Shown in pieces: positions 32,199 through 39,680 of a stretch of DNA of 39,680 nt. The notes below the pieces were generated by a model that was given only the letters and a program-made list of their open reading frames with translations, did not search any database and was not told where the DNA came from. Each line of letters begins with the position of its first letter. Position 1 is the stretch's first letter. Origin of the DNA: UBA2862 sp045658005 (GTDB taxonomy: Bacteria; Bacillota; Clostridia; Christensenellales; Aristaeellaceae); NCBI GenBank assembly GCA_045658005.1, contig JAZOUD010000148.1, positions 1 through 39,680 on the forward strand. The letters are read 5' to 3'. The translations under genes and the position numbers were made by a program.

Positions 32199-33108
32199 GC
32201 TGCTCGTGATGCTGCTGGTCGCGCTGCTCATGGGGATGCCCGCGCTGGCCCTGTCGCCGACGCCGTCTCCAGTGCCCGGCGACGCGCCCACAGAGGCCCA
32301 GGCGGTGGAGGCCCCGCCGGTGGACGACGCGCTGTCGCCTTCCTGGGACCCTACCATACAGCAGGCCGCCGGGGACCAGCGCCCGGGGGACGGCCAGGAT
32401 GCCGTCGACCCCGATGCCACCCTGCCGCCGGTGCCCAGCGTGGTGATGGAGCTGGTGGCCCAGCAAAAGCCACTGACCGGCGTCAAGGTCGGCATCGATC
32501 CCGGCCACCAGGCCAAGGGCAACAACCAGAAGGAGACCATCGCCCCGAACAGCAGTCAAACCAAGCCCAAGGTGTCCTCCGGCACCGCCGGCGTGTCCAC
32601 CCGCATCCCCGAATACAAGACCGTACTGGAGATCTCGCTGAAGCTGCGGGAGGCCCTGGAGGAGCAGGGCGCTGAGGTTTACATGACCCGCGAGACCCAC
32701 GACGTGAACATCTCCAACCAGGAGCGGGCGAAGCTGATGAACGGCTACGGGGTGGACGTGGTGCTGCGCATCCACTGCGACGGCGCTGACAACCGCTCAA
32801 AGCACGGCATCGCCGTGTATTGCAGCAGATCCAACGCCATTGCTGCCGAGAGCTATCGCGCCTGCGAGGCCATACTGCCCGCCGTGTGCGCGGCCACCGG
32901 CGCAAAGAACAACGGCATCGTCTCCAACGACAACTATACCGGCCAGAACTGGTCCACCGTGCCCTGCCTGATGGTGGAGTGCGGCTTCGCCAGCAACCCC
33001 GAGGAGGACGTGCTGCTCAACAGCGAGGATTACCAGTGGAAGCTGGCCGAGGGGCTGACGCAGGGCATCATTGACTATATTGCGGCGAGGGACGGGCGCG
33101 CAAATTAG
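32191..33108 (+). CDS. Secreted N-acetylmuramoyl-L-alanine amidase (Amidase_3)
   Basis: Cuts the bond between MurNAc and the stem peptide of peptidoglycan. 305 residues: signal peptide (1-21, ALA-like cleavage), a Pro/Ala/Asp-rich linker (about 22-90), then the zinc amidase domain. Zinc and catalytic residues visible: His106 in GIDPGHQ, Glu in the RIPEYKTVLEI region, His in VLRIHCDGADN, and the catalytic Glu in PCLMVECGFASNPEED. ATG 32191 with AAGGAGG; GTG 32182 overlaps the binding site. A role in cell separation or wall turnover is likely; no cell-wall binding domain is attached. Confidence 0.92.
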   Translation: MSKLLVMLLVALLMGMPALALSPTPSPVPGDAPTEAQAVEAPPVDDALSPSWDPTIQQAAGDQRPGDGQDAVDPDATLPPVPSVVMELVAQQKPLTGVKVGIDPGHQAKGNNQKETIAPNSSQTKPKVSSGTAGVSTRIPEYKTVLEISLKLREALEEQGAEVYMTRETHDVNISNQERAKLMNGYGVDVVLRIHCDGADNRSKHGIAVYCSRSNAIAAESYRACEAILPAVCAATGAKNNGIVSNDNYTGQNWSTVPCLMVECGFASNPEEDVLLNSEDYQWKLAEGLTQGIIDYIAARDGRAN

Positions 33109-33120
33109 GAATGAGGAATG
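33104..33120. repeat. AATTAGGAATGAGGAAT repeat at the amidase stop codon
   Basis: Same 17-base unit as after the FTR1 gene (5857 onward). As there, the TAG stop codon lies inside the repeat. Only one arm is present here. Confidence 0.55.
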
Positions 33121-33188
33121 GGCTGTGTCGGATTCCTGTTCCGATATGTTATTTTTTCACTTCTTCCGGTATTTAACCGTCTGTGTAA

Positions 33189-33217
33189 TTGACTTTCCCG
33201 GGGCAAACGGCTATAAT
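33189..33217 (+). promoter_or_regulatory. Sigma-70-type promoter of rplU operon
   Basis: TTGACT (33189-33194), 17-base spacer, TATAAT (33212-33217). Transcription would begin near 33224, about 114 bases before the rplU start. Confidence 0.85.
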
Positions 33218-33224
33218 AATTCGG

Positions 33225-33337
33225 TAAGCCGCTCGAAACCGGCTTAAAATGTGTGTTCGGAAGGTTGTAAACCTACGGTTTTGAACCTCCGGCTGCTGCC
33301 AAGTTTCGGCGAGATTTTTGTATAGGAGGTGCAACGC
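33225..33337 (+). ncRNA. Probable L21 leader (ribosomal protein autoregulatory leader)
   Basis: The rplU leader begins with the hairpin TAAGCCG...CGGCTTA (33225-33246), then TGTGTGTTCGGAAGGTT and further pairing CCGGCTGC...GTTTCGGCG before AGGAGG. A structured leader at this place in Firmicutes is the L21 leader (Rfam family), thought to let L21 control its own operon. I assign it from position and hairpins, not from a model match. Confidence 0.55.
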
Positions 33338-33649
33338 GTGTACGCAGTCATTAAGACCGGTGGCAAGCAGTACCGTGTTCAGCAGGGCGACGTTATCTTC
33401 GTAGAGAAGCTCAACGCTCAGGCGGATGAAGCGGTTACTTTCGATGAGGTTCTGCTCGTCGGTGATGCGGACCAGGCCAAGGTCGGCACGCCCGTGGTTG
33501 AGGGCGCAAAGGTCGAAGGCAAGGTACTGGCTCAGGTGAAGGGCAAGAAGATCGTCGTCTATAAGTACAAGGCCAAGAAGAACGAGCGCAAAAAGCAGGG
33601 CCATCGTCAGCCCTACACCAAGGTTGAGATCACGGCCATCGTCGGCTGA
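33338..33649 (+). CDS. rplU: 50S ribosomal protein L21
   Basis: 103 residues, the usual length. YAVIKTGGKQYRVQQGD at the start and KKQGHRQPYTKVEI at the end are signatures of L21, which binds 23S rRNA. Start is GTG 33338, eight bases after AGGAGG; GTG 33329 overlaps the binding site. First gene of rplU-prp-rpmA; its stop shares one base with the prp start (TGATG). Confidence 0.98.
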   Translation: MYAVIKTGGKQYRVQQGDVIFVEKLNAQADEAVTFDEVLLVGDADQAKVGTPVVEGAKVEGKVLAQVKGKKIVVYKYKAKKNERKKQGHRQPYTKVEITAIVG

Positions 33650-34002
33650 TGAGACGCCTTGGCAACGCCGTCACCTTCTTCAGAAGGCCGGACGGCACTC
33701 TGATCGGGTATCGGGCCCAGGGGCATACGGGGTATGCCGAGGCCGGCCAGGACATCGTGTGCGCCGCCGTGTCGGCGCTGACCCAGAGCACGCTCAACGG
33801 CTTGCGCAGCGTGCTGAAGGCGCCGGTCATGTTCGACATCGACGATCAGGGAGCATCTTTGGAAGCGGAATTGACGCCGGAAGCCACAGGGGAACAGGTG
33901 AAGCAGGCACAGCTGTTGCTTGTCACCCTGCTGGAAGGGCTTCAGGCCATCGAGAGGAGTTATCCTCGAAACGTTCGCATATTCTTCGAAGAACGGAGGT
34001 AA
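33649..34002 (+). CDS. prp: Ribosomal-processing cysteine protease Prp
   Basis: 117 residues. Catalytic His26 in GHTGYA and Cys38 in DIVCAAVSAL, spaced 12 apart as in Staphylococcus Prp. It removes the N-terminal extension of ribosomal protein L27 in Firmicutes; the next gene encodes an L27 with exactly such an extension. Lies between rplU and rpmA, its standard place. Confidence 0.95.
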   Translation: MRRLGNAVTFFRRPDGTLIGYRAQGHTGYAEAGQDIVCAAVSALTQSTLNGLRSVLKAPVMFDIDDQGASLEAELTPEATGEQVKQAQLLLVTLLEGLQAIERSYPRNVRIFFEERR

Positions 34003-34007
34003 AGCAC

Positions 34008-34304
34008 ATGTTCATGATGAATCTTCAGCTCTTCGCTCACAAGAAGGGAATGGGCTCCTCCCGCAACGGCCGCGACAGCCATGCGCAGCGCCTCGGCGTG
34101 AAGCGCGCAGATGGCCAGTTCGTGCTCGCGGGCAACATTCTCGTTCGTCAGCGCGGAACGAAATTCCATCCCGGCAAGAACGTGGGCATCGGCGACGACG
34201 ATACCCTGTACGCGAAGCTGGATGGCGTCGTAAAGTTCGAACGTCTGGGCAAGACCCGCAAGCAGGTCAGCATCTATCCCAAGACGGAAGTTGCGGCGGA
34301 ATAA
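34008..34304 (+). CDS. rpmA: 50S ribosomal protein L27 with Prp-cleavable N-terminus
   Basis: 98 residues. The N-terminus MFMMNLQLFA precedes HKKGMGSSRNGRDS, where other bacteria begin; the LQLFA/HKKG junction matches the Prp cleavage site (LQxFA before xKKG). The mature tail reaches the peptidyl transferase centre. GGAGG eight bases upstream of ATG 34008. Confidence 0.98.
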   Translation: MFMMNLQLFAHKKGMGSSRNGRDSHAQRLGVKRADGQFVLAGNILVRQRGTKFHPGKNVGIGDDDTLYAKLDGVVKFERLGKTRKQVSIYPKTEVAAE

Positions 34305-34322
34305 TCCAAATACGGATCAACG

Positions 34323-34354
34323 GGCGCGTCAAAGTGAGCTTTGACGCGCCTTTA
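34323..34354 (+). terminator. Rho-independent terminator of rplU operon
   Basis: GGCGCGTCAAAG, loop TGAG, exact 12-base complement, then TTTA. Ends the rplU-prp-rpmA transcript. The usual fourth gene, obg, is absent. Confidence 0.8.
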
Positions 34355-34379
34355 CCGTACCTGTAGGAGCAATATACCA

Positions 34380-35234
34380 ATGCTGATCGGAACCGAGCCG
34401 CTGGATCTGCGGCTGACACTGATGGACAGCGCCCAGTGCTTCCACTGGGAAGCGCGCGAGGGGCGCTTCGGCGCGGCGATAGAGGGCGCGCCGGTGTGGC
34501 TGTGGCAGGACGAAACGGGCATCCACGCCGAGGGGGACTGCGGGGCCGATGTCCTGCGGCGCTACCTGGACCTGGACCGGGATTACGCCGCCATTGCCGC
34601 GGAATACGCCCACATCCCCGCCGCCCGGGAGGCCGTCGGGCTGTTTCACGGCCTGCGGGTGCTGAACCAGCCGGCCTGGGAGGCGCTGATCGCCTTCATA
34701 CTCTCCGCCAACAACAACGTGGCGCGGATTCGCACGCTGGTGCGGGCGATCTGCGTCCGTTTCGGCCAGCCCCTCGCCGATGGCCTGTATGCCTTTCCCA
34801 CGCCCGGGCGTCTGGCCGATTGCACAGAGCCGGAATTGCGGGCGCTGAAGGTGGGCTACCGCGCGCCGTTCCTGATCGAAACCGCCCGTCGGGTCCGGGA
34901 CGGCTTTCCGCTGGACGCGTTGAGGTCCATGCCTTATGAAGAGGCCCACAAACAGCTGACCACCCTGCCCGGGGTGGGGGATAAGGTGGCCGACTGCGTG
35001 CTGCTGTTCGGCTGCGGCCACGCCGAGGCCTTCCCGGTGGACGTCTGGGTGGCCCGGCTGCTGCGGGACTGGTTTCACCTGACCTGCAACAGCCGCCCCG
35101 CCCTGGCCCGCGAGGCCCGCGCCCGCCTGGGCGAGCACGCGGGACTTATGCAGCAATTCCTGTTCCACGCCGCCCGGGTGGGGGCGATGGAGGTGGGAGA
35201 GGAAAATACTGATTTATCGAGCTGTGCTCGATGA
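34380..35234 (+). CDS. ogg: 8-oxoguanine DNA glycosylase (OGG1 type)
   Basis: Excises oxidised guanine in base excision repair. 284 residues. N-terminal DLRLTLMDSAQCFHWE resembles the OGG_N domain, followed by the helix-hairpin-helix LTTLPGVGDKVADCVLLFG with catalytic Lys202 and, 19 residues later as in human OGG1, Asp221 in FPVDVWVARLL. AGGAGC precedes ATG 34380. The last nine residues (about ENTDLSSCAR) and the TGA are coded by a palindromic repeat, so the C-terminus was probably altered by repeat insertion, beyond the conserved domain. Confidence 0.92.
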   Translation: MLIGTEPLDLRLTLMDSAQCFHWEAREGRFGAAIEGAPVWLWQDETGIHAEGDCGADVLRRYLDLDRDYAAIAAEYAHIPAAREAVGLFHGLRVLNQPAWEALIAFILSANNNVARIRTLVRAICVRFGQPLADGLYAFPTPGRLADCTEPELRALKVGYRAPFLIETARRVRDGFPLDALRSMPYEEAHKQLTTLPGVGDKVADCVLLFGCGHAEAFPVDVWVARLLRDWFHLTCNSRPALAREARARLGEHAGLMQQFLFHAARVGAMEVGEENTDLSSCAR

Positions 35235-35244
35235 ATCAGTATTT
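35204..35244. repeat. Palindromic repeat family A, copy 4 (within ogg 3' end)
   Basis: AAATACTGATTTATCGAGC, loop TGT, complement GCTCGATGAATCAGTATTT with one mismatch. Bases 35204-35234 are coding; the mismatch base creates the TGA stop of ogg. Confidence 0.88.
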
Positions 35245-35291
35245 GTACGTGTTCTCTTCCAATTTCATTCCAACAGATTCCCATAAATCTA

Positions 35292-35320
35292 TTGAACGCC
35301 TGCCGTTTTTATGCTATCAT
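35292..35320 (+). promoter_or_regulatory. Sigma-70-type promoter before the mannitol dehydrogenase-family gene
   Basis: TTGAAC (35292-35297), 17-base spacer, TATCAT (35315-35320), about 65 bases before the start. Confidence 0.6.
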
Positions 35321-35390
35321 AAAATATGTTGGATGGGTCGCGTTGCGCGACCTGCAAGCAAGTGGTAATTATGATGACGAGGTGAATACG

Positions 35391-37007
35391 ATGAAACTGA
35401 GTATGCGGGAAATCCAGGAGAACCGGCAGGTGTGGCTGGACCACGGCTACGAGCTGCCCAAATACGACATCGCTGCGGTACACGCCGCCACCAAGGCGGC
35501 ACCGGAGTGGATCCACTTTGGCGCGGGCAATATCTTCCGGGCCTTCATCGCCACCTTCGTGCAGCAGCTGCTGAACGAGGGCAAGCTGGACAAGGGCCTG
35601 ATCGTGGCCGAGGGCTACGATTATGAGATCATCGACAAGGCCTATCGGACCTACGACAACCTGTGCCTGTCCGTGACGCTGAAATCCGAGGGCAGCATCG
35701 ACAAGGTGGTCGTCGCCAGCATGGCCGAGACGCTGAAGATGGACCCTGCCGAGCCGGACTATGCCCGCATCCGCGAGGTGTTCCAGGCCCCGTCACTGAA
35801 GATGGCCAGCTTCACCATCACCGAGAAGGGCTACAACGTCAAGGGCGCGGACGGCGCGTTCTATCCCGCCATCGAAGCTGACTTTGCCGCCGGCCCCGAG
35901 AAGGTGCAGAGCTACATCGGCAAGGTCGCGGCGATGCTGTACGCCCGCTATCAGGCCGGGGCGCTGCCCATCGCCATGGTGAGTATGGACAACTGCTCCC
36001 ACAACGGCACCCGTCTGTACGACGCCATCAACGCCTTCGCCGAGCAGTGGTGCGCCCGGGGCGTGGCCGACGCGGGCTTTGTGAAGTACGTGAACGACCC
36101 GGAGAAGGTGGGCTTCCCCTGGACGATGATCGACAAGATCACCCCGCGCCCGGACGCGAAGGTCATCGAGATGGTCAAGGCCGACGGCTTTGAGGGCGCA
36201 GACGCCGTCAAGACCGCCAAGGGCACCTTCGTGGCCCCCTTCGTGAACGCCGAGGAGACCCAGTACCTGGTGATGCAGGACTGGTTCCCCAACGGCAAGC
36301 CCAACATCCAGGACGCCCCCGGCGTGATGTTCGCGGACCGCGAGACGGTGGACAAGGTGGAGCGCATGAAGGTGTGCACCTGCCTGAACCCGCTGCACAC
36401 CGCCATGGCGGTGTATGGCTGCATGCTGGGCTACACCCTGATCTCCGAGGAGATGAAGGACGCCCAGCTGCGCCGGATGATCGAGGTCATCGGCTACCAG
36501 GAGGGCCTGCCGGTGGTGGTGGACCCGGGCGTGCTGAACCCGAAGGTGTTCATCGACACCGTGGTCACGGTGCGCCTGCCCAACGTGTTCATGCCCGATT
36601 CCCCCCAGCGCATCGCCACGGACACCTCCCAGAAGCTGGCCATACGCTTCGGCGAGACCATCAAGGCGTACCTGAAGCGGCCCGACCTGAACGTGGCCGA
36701 CCTGAAGATCATCCCGCTGGTTTTCGCGGGCTGGCTGCGCTACGCCATGGGCGTGGACGATGCGGGCAAGCCCTTCACGCCCAGCGACGATCCGGTGCTG
36801 CCCGAGGTGCAGAAGGCCCTCTCCGGCGTCAAGCTGGGCGACAAGGGCCCCTTCACCGAGGTGCTGCGCCCAATCCTCTCCGACGCCCACATCTTCGGCG
36901 TGGACCTGTACGAAGCGGGCCTGGGCGAGCTCTGCGAGCGCTACTTCGAGGAGCTGGTCGCCGGCCCCGGCGCGGTGCGGAAAACGCTGGTAAAATATCT
37001 GGGGTGA
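35391..37007 (+). CDS. Mannitol dehydrogenase/fructuronate reductase-family oxidoreductase
   Basis: 538 residues, long-chain NAD(P)-dependent polyol/uronate dehydrogenase. Nucleotide-binding IHFGAGNIFRAFIA near residue 40, VSMDNCSHNG in the middle, the catalytic region KVCTCLNPLHTAMAVYG, and a helical C-terminal domain. The family includes mannitol 2-dehydrogenase, fructuronate reductase (UxuB), tagaturonate reductase and arabinitol dehydrogenase. In a plant-fibre degrader, fructuronate to mannonate would fit, but no uxuA or uxaC is in the window, so the substrate is open. Start ATG 35391 with GAGGTG. Monocistronic. Confidence 0.88.
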   Translation: MKLSMREIQENRQVWLDHGYELPKYDIAAVHAATKAAPEWIHFGAGNIFRAFIATFVQQLLNEGKLDKGLIVAEGYDYEIIDKAYRTYDNLCLSVTLKSEGSIDKVVVASMAETLKMDPAEPDYARIREVFQAPSLKMASFTITEKGYNVKGADGAFYPAIEADFAAGPEKVQSYIGKVAAMLYARYQAGALPIAMVSMDNCSHNGTRLYDAINAFAEQWCARGVADAGFVKYVNDPEKVGFPWTMIDKITPRPDAKVIEMVKADGFEGADAVKTAKGTFVAPFVNAEETQYLVMQDWFPNGKPNIQDAPGVMFADRETVDKVERMKVCTCLNPLHTAMAVYGCMLGYTLISEEMKDAQLRRMIEVIGYQEGLPVVVDPGVLNPKVFIDTVVTVRLPNVFMPDSPQRIATDTSQKLAIRFGETIKAYLKRPDLNVADLKIIPLVFAGWLRYAMGVDDAGKPFTPSDDPVLPEVQKALSGVKLGDKGPFTEVLRPILSDAHIFGVDLYEAGLGELCERYFEELVAGPGAVRKTLVKYLG

Positions 37008-37011
37008 AAAG

Positions 37012-37057
37012 GCAACTACTGATTCATCGAGCAACAGCTCGATAAATCAGTAGTTGC
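37012..37057. repeat. Palindromic repeat family A, copy 5
   Basis: GCAACTACTGATTCATCGAGC, a 4-base loop AACA, complement GCTCGATAAATCAGTAGTTGC, 21-base arms with one mismatch. It begins four bases after the stop codon of the preceding gene and touches the terminator at 37064. Confidence 0.88.
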
Positions 37058-37063
37058 ATATTT

Positions 37064-37103
37064 GCGCCAAAGCGCCCGGACGGTTGCCCGGGCGCTTTGG
37101 CGC
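37064..37103. terminator. Perfect 16-bp hairpin between convergent genes
   Basis: GCGCCAAAGCGCCCGG, 8-base loop, exact complement. Its end abuts the stop codon of the GH31 gene at 37105, and it lies downstream of both convergent genes, so it probably ends both transcripts; neither side has a T run. Confidence 0.75.
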
Positions 37104-37104
37104 G

Positions 37105-39453
37105 TCAGCCGTGGATACATACCTCAAAGCCCTCCGACGGCGTGAGCGTGCCCGCACCATCGTCCCACCGCAGCGGGGTGAGGGTGTATTCGCCCCGCTC
37201 ATAGCCGTAGCCGTCGCCGGCGTCGTCGTAGAGGTCAAAGCTGCCGTCCGCGCCGCGCCAGACGTGAAGCTGCAGCGGTCCCTCCGGCTTTTGGTCGGCG
37301 TATTGCAGGCCCTCCGCCATCGGGATGATCGCCCCGGCCCTGACAAACAGGGGGATGCGCTCCAGCGGCGCGTCCACGGTGACCTCCCGGCCGCCTGTAT
37401 GGCGCTCTCCGGTCCAGAAGTCGTACCAGTCACAGCCGGCGGGCAGGTAGCAGGTCCGGCGCTCGGGTCGGTTCAGGGGTGCGCTGTTTCTGCCGTAGCG
37501 CATCGGCTCTGTCACCGGGCACACCAGCAGCGACAGGCCCAGCAGGAATTCGTCGGCGGTGGCCACCGCGCGCCTGTCCTCAGGGAAGTCGAACAGCAGC
37601 GGTCGCAGCATCATGCCGTTGTTTCGCCATACGCCGCCCGCCAGGGAATAGACGTAGGGCATCAGCCGGTAGCGCAGCTTTATGGTCGTCGCGATGGCGT
37701 CGTAGAAGGGCTCGCCCGGCGCGCCGAAGTTCCAGATCTCACGGGGCGTGTCGGTGCCGTGGGAGCGGAACATGGGCAGGAAGCAGCCGAATTGCAGCCA
37801 GCGCACGTACAGCTCCCGATAACCCAGGTCTGACACGCTCTGCTCGTAATCGCCCTGCCAGAACCACTTGGGCGTGGGGTCGTTGTCGCAGCTGCAGCCC
37901 CGGCCCCGCCAGTTCTCCCGCACCACGAAGAAGCCGCCGATATCCAGCGTCCACCAGGGGTAGCCGCTGGCGGCCATGGACAGGCCTTCGGCGATCTGGG
38001 CCTTCATCACGTCCCAGCGGGCGGAAATATCCCCGGACCACAGCACCGCGCCGTACCGCTGGCTGCCGATGTAGCCCGATCGCGTCAGGTTCAGCACCCG
38101 CTTCTCCGGGGCATCCCTGCGCTGGTTCTCGTAGATGCCACTGGCATGGGCCAGCGCGTACAGGTTGGCCTGGGCCGGGTCGAGGAAGCGCTTGTGCTCG
38201 TCGCCCACCAGCCTGAACCGCTCCCAGGGCTCCCGCCTGACCTCGCCGCCCCAGTCCGGGCCGGAGAAGGGCTCGGTGGAATCGCACCACCAGGCGTCGA
38301 AGCCGCCGTCGAACAGCTCGGTCTTCGCCTGTCGCCAGTACAGCGCCCGGGCCTCGGGGTTGAAGGCGTCGTAGGTGGACAGGTCGTTCAGCAACCAGCC
38401 CTTCTCGTTGAACTGCGCCCAGTCCGCGGTGCCGCTGTTCATGTTGGGCCAGACAGAGACCATGGCGTGGGCGTGCATGGCGTGGATCTCGTCCATGCGC
38501 TGCCTGAGGTCGCCGTAGCGCGACACGTCCACCCGCTTTTCGCCCCAGCGGTCCGCGCTCCAGGTGAGCCAGTCCTGCACCACGCCGTCCAGAGGCACCC
38601 TCAATTCCCGGTAGCGGCGCACCACGTCGGACAGCTCCTGCGCCGTGCGGTAGCGCTCCTTCGACTGGATGTAGCCGAAGGCCCACCTGGGCGGCAGCGC
38701 TGCGCGCCCCGTCAGCCGCCGCAGGCCGTCGATGACGGCGTCGAAGGGATTGGGGATGCCCTCGTCGCCGGTGATGACGCAGTAGTCCAGCTGGCTCACC
38801 GTGTCCAGGAACAGGTAGCTGCCCTCGGCGTCGTCCTGGAAGGTCATCAGGCTGCCGCAGTCCACCAGAAGGCCATAGCCCCTGTCCGACAGGAAGAAAG
38901 GCATGGGGATGCGCATGTTGTGCTGGTACAGGTAGCGGTTCTGGCGCCGGTTGTTCCACACGCCGTCCTCGCCCTGGCCCAGGCCGTAGATGCCCTCGTC
39001 AGGGTCGAAGTCGAAGCACAGCCTCGCCCGCCAGGCCCGGCGATCCACCACTGGCTTGAGATTCTTGATGAAGTTGCGCTCGCCGTCCACGGTCTTGACC
39101 CGTTCGATTTGCGGGGCTTCGCCGCCGGTGGTGTAGCGGATCACGTCCTGGGCCGAGAGCACGTGACCGGCCTCCCTCAGGAGAAGCTCGCCGGTGTCCG
39201 CCCTGCGCCAGGTCAGCCTGCCCGAGGCGCGGTCGTACGCCCCCAGCAGCTTGCCCGAGCGCAGCCACACGCATCTTTCGTCCTGCCCGCCGTCGGCAAA
39301 GTCGCCGACATCCTCCGGCAGCTCCGGGTCCTGCAGCAGCACAGGCGGGGCGATGGCGTCCGCCTTCGTATGCACGACGCGGATCGCCCCCGGCAGCACG
39401 GCCTCCAGGCGATAGAGGCCGTCGGTGGTTTTGAATTCGATCCTGCTAATCAT
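37105..39453 (-). CDS. Glycoside hydrolase family 31 (alpha-glucosidase/alpha-xylosidase type)
   Basis: 782 residues, no signal peptide, so intracellular. N-terminal beta-sandwich with YGLGQGEDG, then the (beta/alpha)8 catalytic domain with nucleophile Asp391 in FDAWWCDSTEP and acid/base Asp475 in VLWSGDISARWD. A C-terminal beta region ends with the DUF5110-like FDLYDDAGDGYGYERGEY. The family cleaves alpha-linked glucose or xylose from oligosaccharides; the WWCDSTEP-type site and IQSKERY suggest alpha-xylosidase or a related specificity but do not decide it. GAGGTG precedes ATG 39453. With the feruloyl esterase-like gene this fits plant-fibre use. Confidence 0.93.
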   Translation of the reverse strand: MISRIEFKTTDGLYRLEAVLPGAIRVVHTKADAIAPPVLLQDPELPEDVGDFADGGQDERCVWLRSGKLLGAYDRASGRLTWRRADTGELLLREAGHVLSAQDVIRYTTGGEAPQIERVKTVDGERNFIKNLKPVVDRRAWRARLCFDFDPDEGIYGLGQGEDGVWNNRRQNRYLYQHNMRIPMPFFLSDRGYGLLVDCGSLMTFQDDAEGSYLFLDTVSQLDYCVITGDEGIPNPFDAVIDGLRRLTGRAALPPRWAFGYIQSKERYRTAQELSDVVRRYRELRVPLDGVVQDWLTWSADRWGEKRVDVSRYGDLRQRMDEIHAMHAHAMVSVWPNMNSGTADWAQFNEKGWLLNDLSTYDAFNPEARALYWRQAKTELFDGGFDAWWCDSTEPFSGPDWGGEVRREPWERFRLVGDEHKRFLDPAQANLYALAHASGIYENQRRDAPEKRVLNLTRSGYIGSQRYGAVLWSGDISARWDVMKAQIAEGLSMAASGYPWWTLDIGGFFVVRENWRGRGCSCDNDPTPKWFWQGDYEQSVSDLGYRELYVRWLQFGCFLPMFRSHGTDTPREIWNFGAPGEPFYDAIATTIKLRYRLMPYVYSLAGGVWRNNGMMLRPLLFDFPEDRRAVATADEFLLGLSLLVCPVTEPMRYGRNSAPLNRPERRTCYLPAGCDWYDFWTGERHTGGREVTVDAPLERIPLFVRAGAIIPMAEGLQYADQKPEGPLQLHVWRGADGSFDLYDDAGDGYGYERGEYTLTPLRWDDGAGTLTPSEGFEVCIHG

Positions 39454-39486
39454 AACACACCTCGCTAAGAAACTTATGGAGGGATT

Positions 39487-39511
39487 GACAAATACTGATT
39501 TGTCGAGCTGT
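39487..39511. repeat. Palindromic repeat family A, half copy
   Basis: GACAAATACTGATTTGTCGAGCTGT matches the left half of the family A repeats and then diverges. The first part alone can fold (GACAAAT/ATTTGTC). It lies upstream of the GH31 gene, unlike the other copies that sit at gene ends. Confidence 0.65.
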
Positions 39512-39536
39512 ACGGAAAGCTAACTTACCTGGAGGT

Positions 39537-39680
39537 ATCGGGGGCGGAGCGCCCCCGATCTTCAATCGTACGCGGCGGCGTGTACGCCGCGGGCGGGGCG
39601 ATTTTTGCGGCAGGGAGCCTGCCGACCAGAGCAAAAATCGTTTCCTTGCAGATTTGCCGCCCGGAAATCGCTTGCGATTT
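39537..39680. other. Hairpin-dense non-coding end of the window
   Basis: No gene is supported. Successive inverted repeats: ATCGGGGGCG-gag-complement (39537-39559); CGGCGTGTACGCCG (about 39575-39590); CGATTTTTGC...GCAAAAATCG (about 39599-39640) with GGCAGG-gag-CCTGCC nested inside; and AAATCG-cttg-CGATTT at the last 16 bases (39665-39680). The element may continue past the window. Confidence 0.6.

Overview
The window looks like a contiguous chromosomal segment of a GC-rich, anaerobic Bacillota (Clostridia-like, probably gut or rumen; something near Christensenellales is a guess). The evidence is: strong AGGAGG-type ribosome binding sites; TTGACA/TATAAT promoters; the rplU-prp-rpmA operon with a Prp-cleavable L27 N-terminus; a class B sortase; a DUF4317 protein typical of Firmicutes; and an esterase that closely resembles rumen Butyrivibrio cinnamoyl esterase Est1E. 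Codon use is uniform and strongly GC3-biased. I see no phage, transposase, rRNA, tRNA or CRISPR array.

Layout: 1-1619, 3' end of pgi and a feruloyl-esterase-like hydrolase. 1795-2880, class B sortase. 2944-13790, a large iron-acquisition locus: DtxR-like and AraC-like regulators diverge from FTR1 permease, P19/Tp34 periplasmic-type iron protein, DUF2318 Fe-S-type membrane protein, two FtsX-like ABC permeases, ABC ATPase, DUF4418 membrane protein, a third FtsX-like permease and a second ATPase. 13891-15270, a secreted protein of unknown function (minus strand). 15538-19501, a ppk1-HdeD-DUF4317 operon. 19581-21020, a PTS EIIBC. 21059-22834, vapB-vapC-radical SAM operon (minus). 23068-24141, pfkA (minus), divergent from pth-mfd (24351-28619). 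29032-33108, GNAT, YgiQ radical SAM, TetR and a secreted amidase. 33225-34304, L21 leader and rplU-prp-rpmA. 34380-37007, an OGG1-type glycosylase and a mannitol dehydrogenase/fructuronate reductase-family enzyme. 37105-39453, a GH31 glycosidase (minus).

The most interesting system is the iron locus. FTR1, P19, DUF2318, two FtsX-like permeases and an ATPase have the same order as the P19 iron-uptake cluster of Campylobacter. Here the second permease carries an inserted FMN_bind-type domain with a D-A-L-T-G-A-T flavinylation motif in its extracytoplasmic loop. That suggests covalent flavin redox chemistry built into the transporter, perhaps ferric reduction feeding P19/FTR1. A second ABC module with a Cys-rich DUF4418 protein is appended, and TTAG/CTAA boxes in the divergent promoter suggest iron control by the DtxR-like protein.

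A second theme is a dispersed family of palindromic repeats with the core ATCGAGC-tgt-GCTCGAT. They sit at or over the stop codons of genes, in some cases supplying the last codons. Several other unrelated long palindromes lie between genes.
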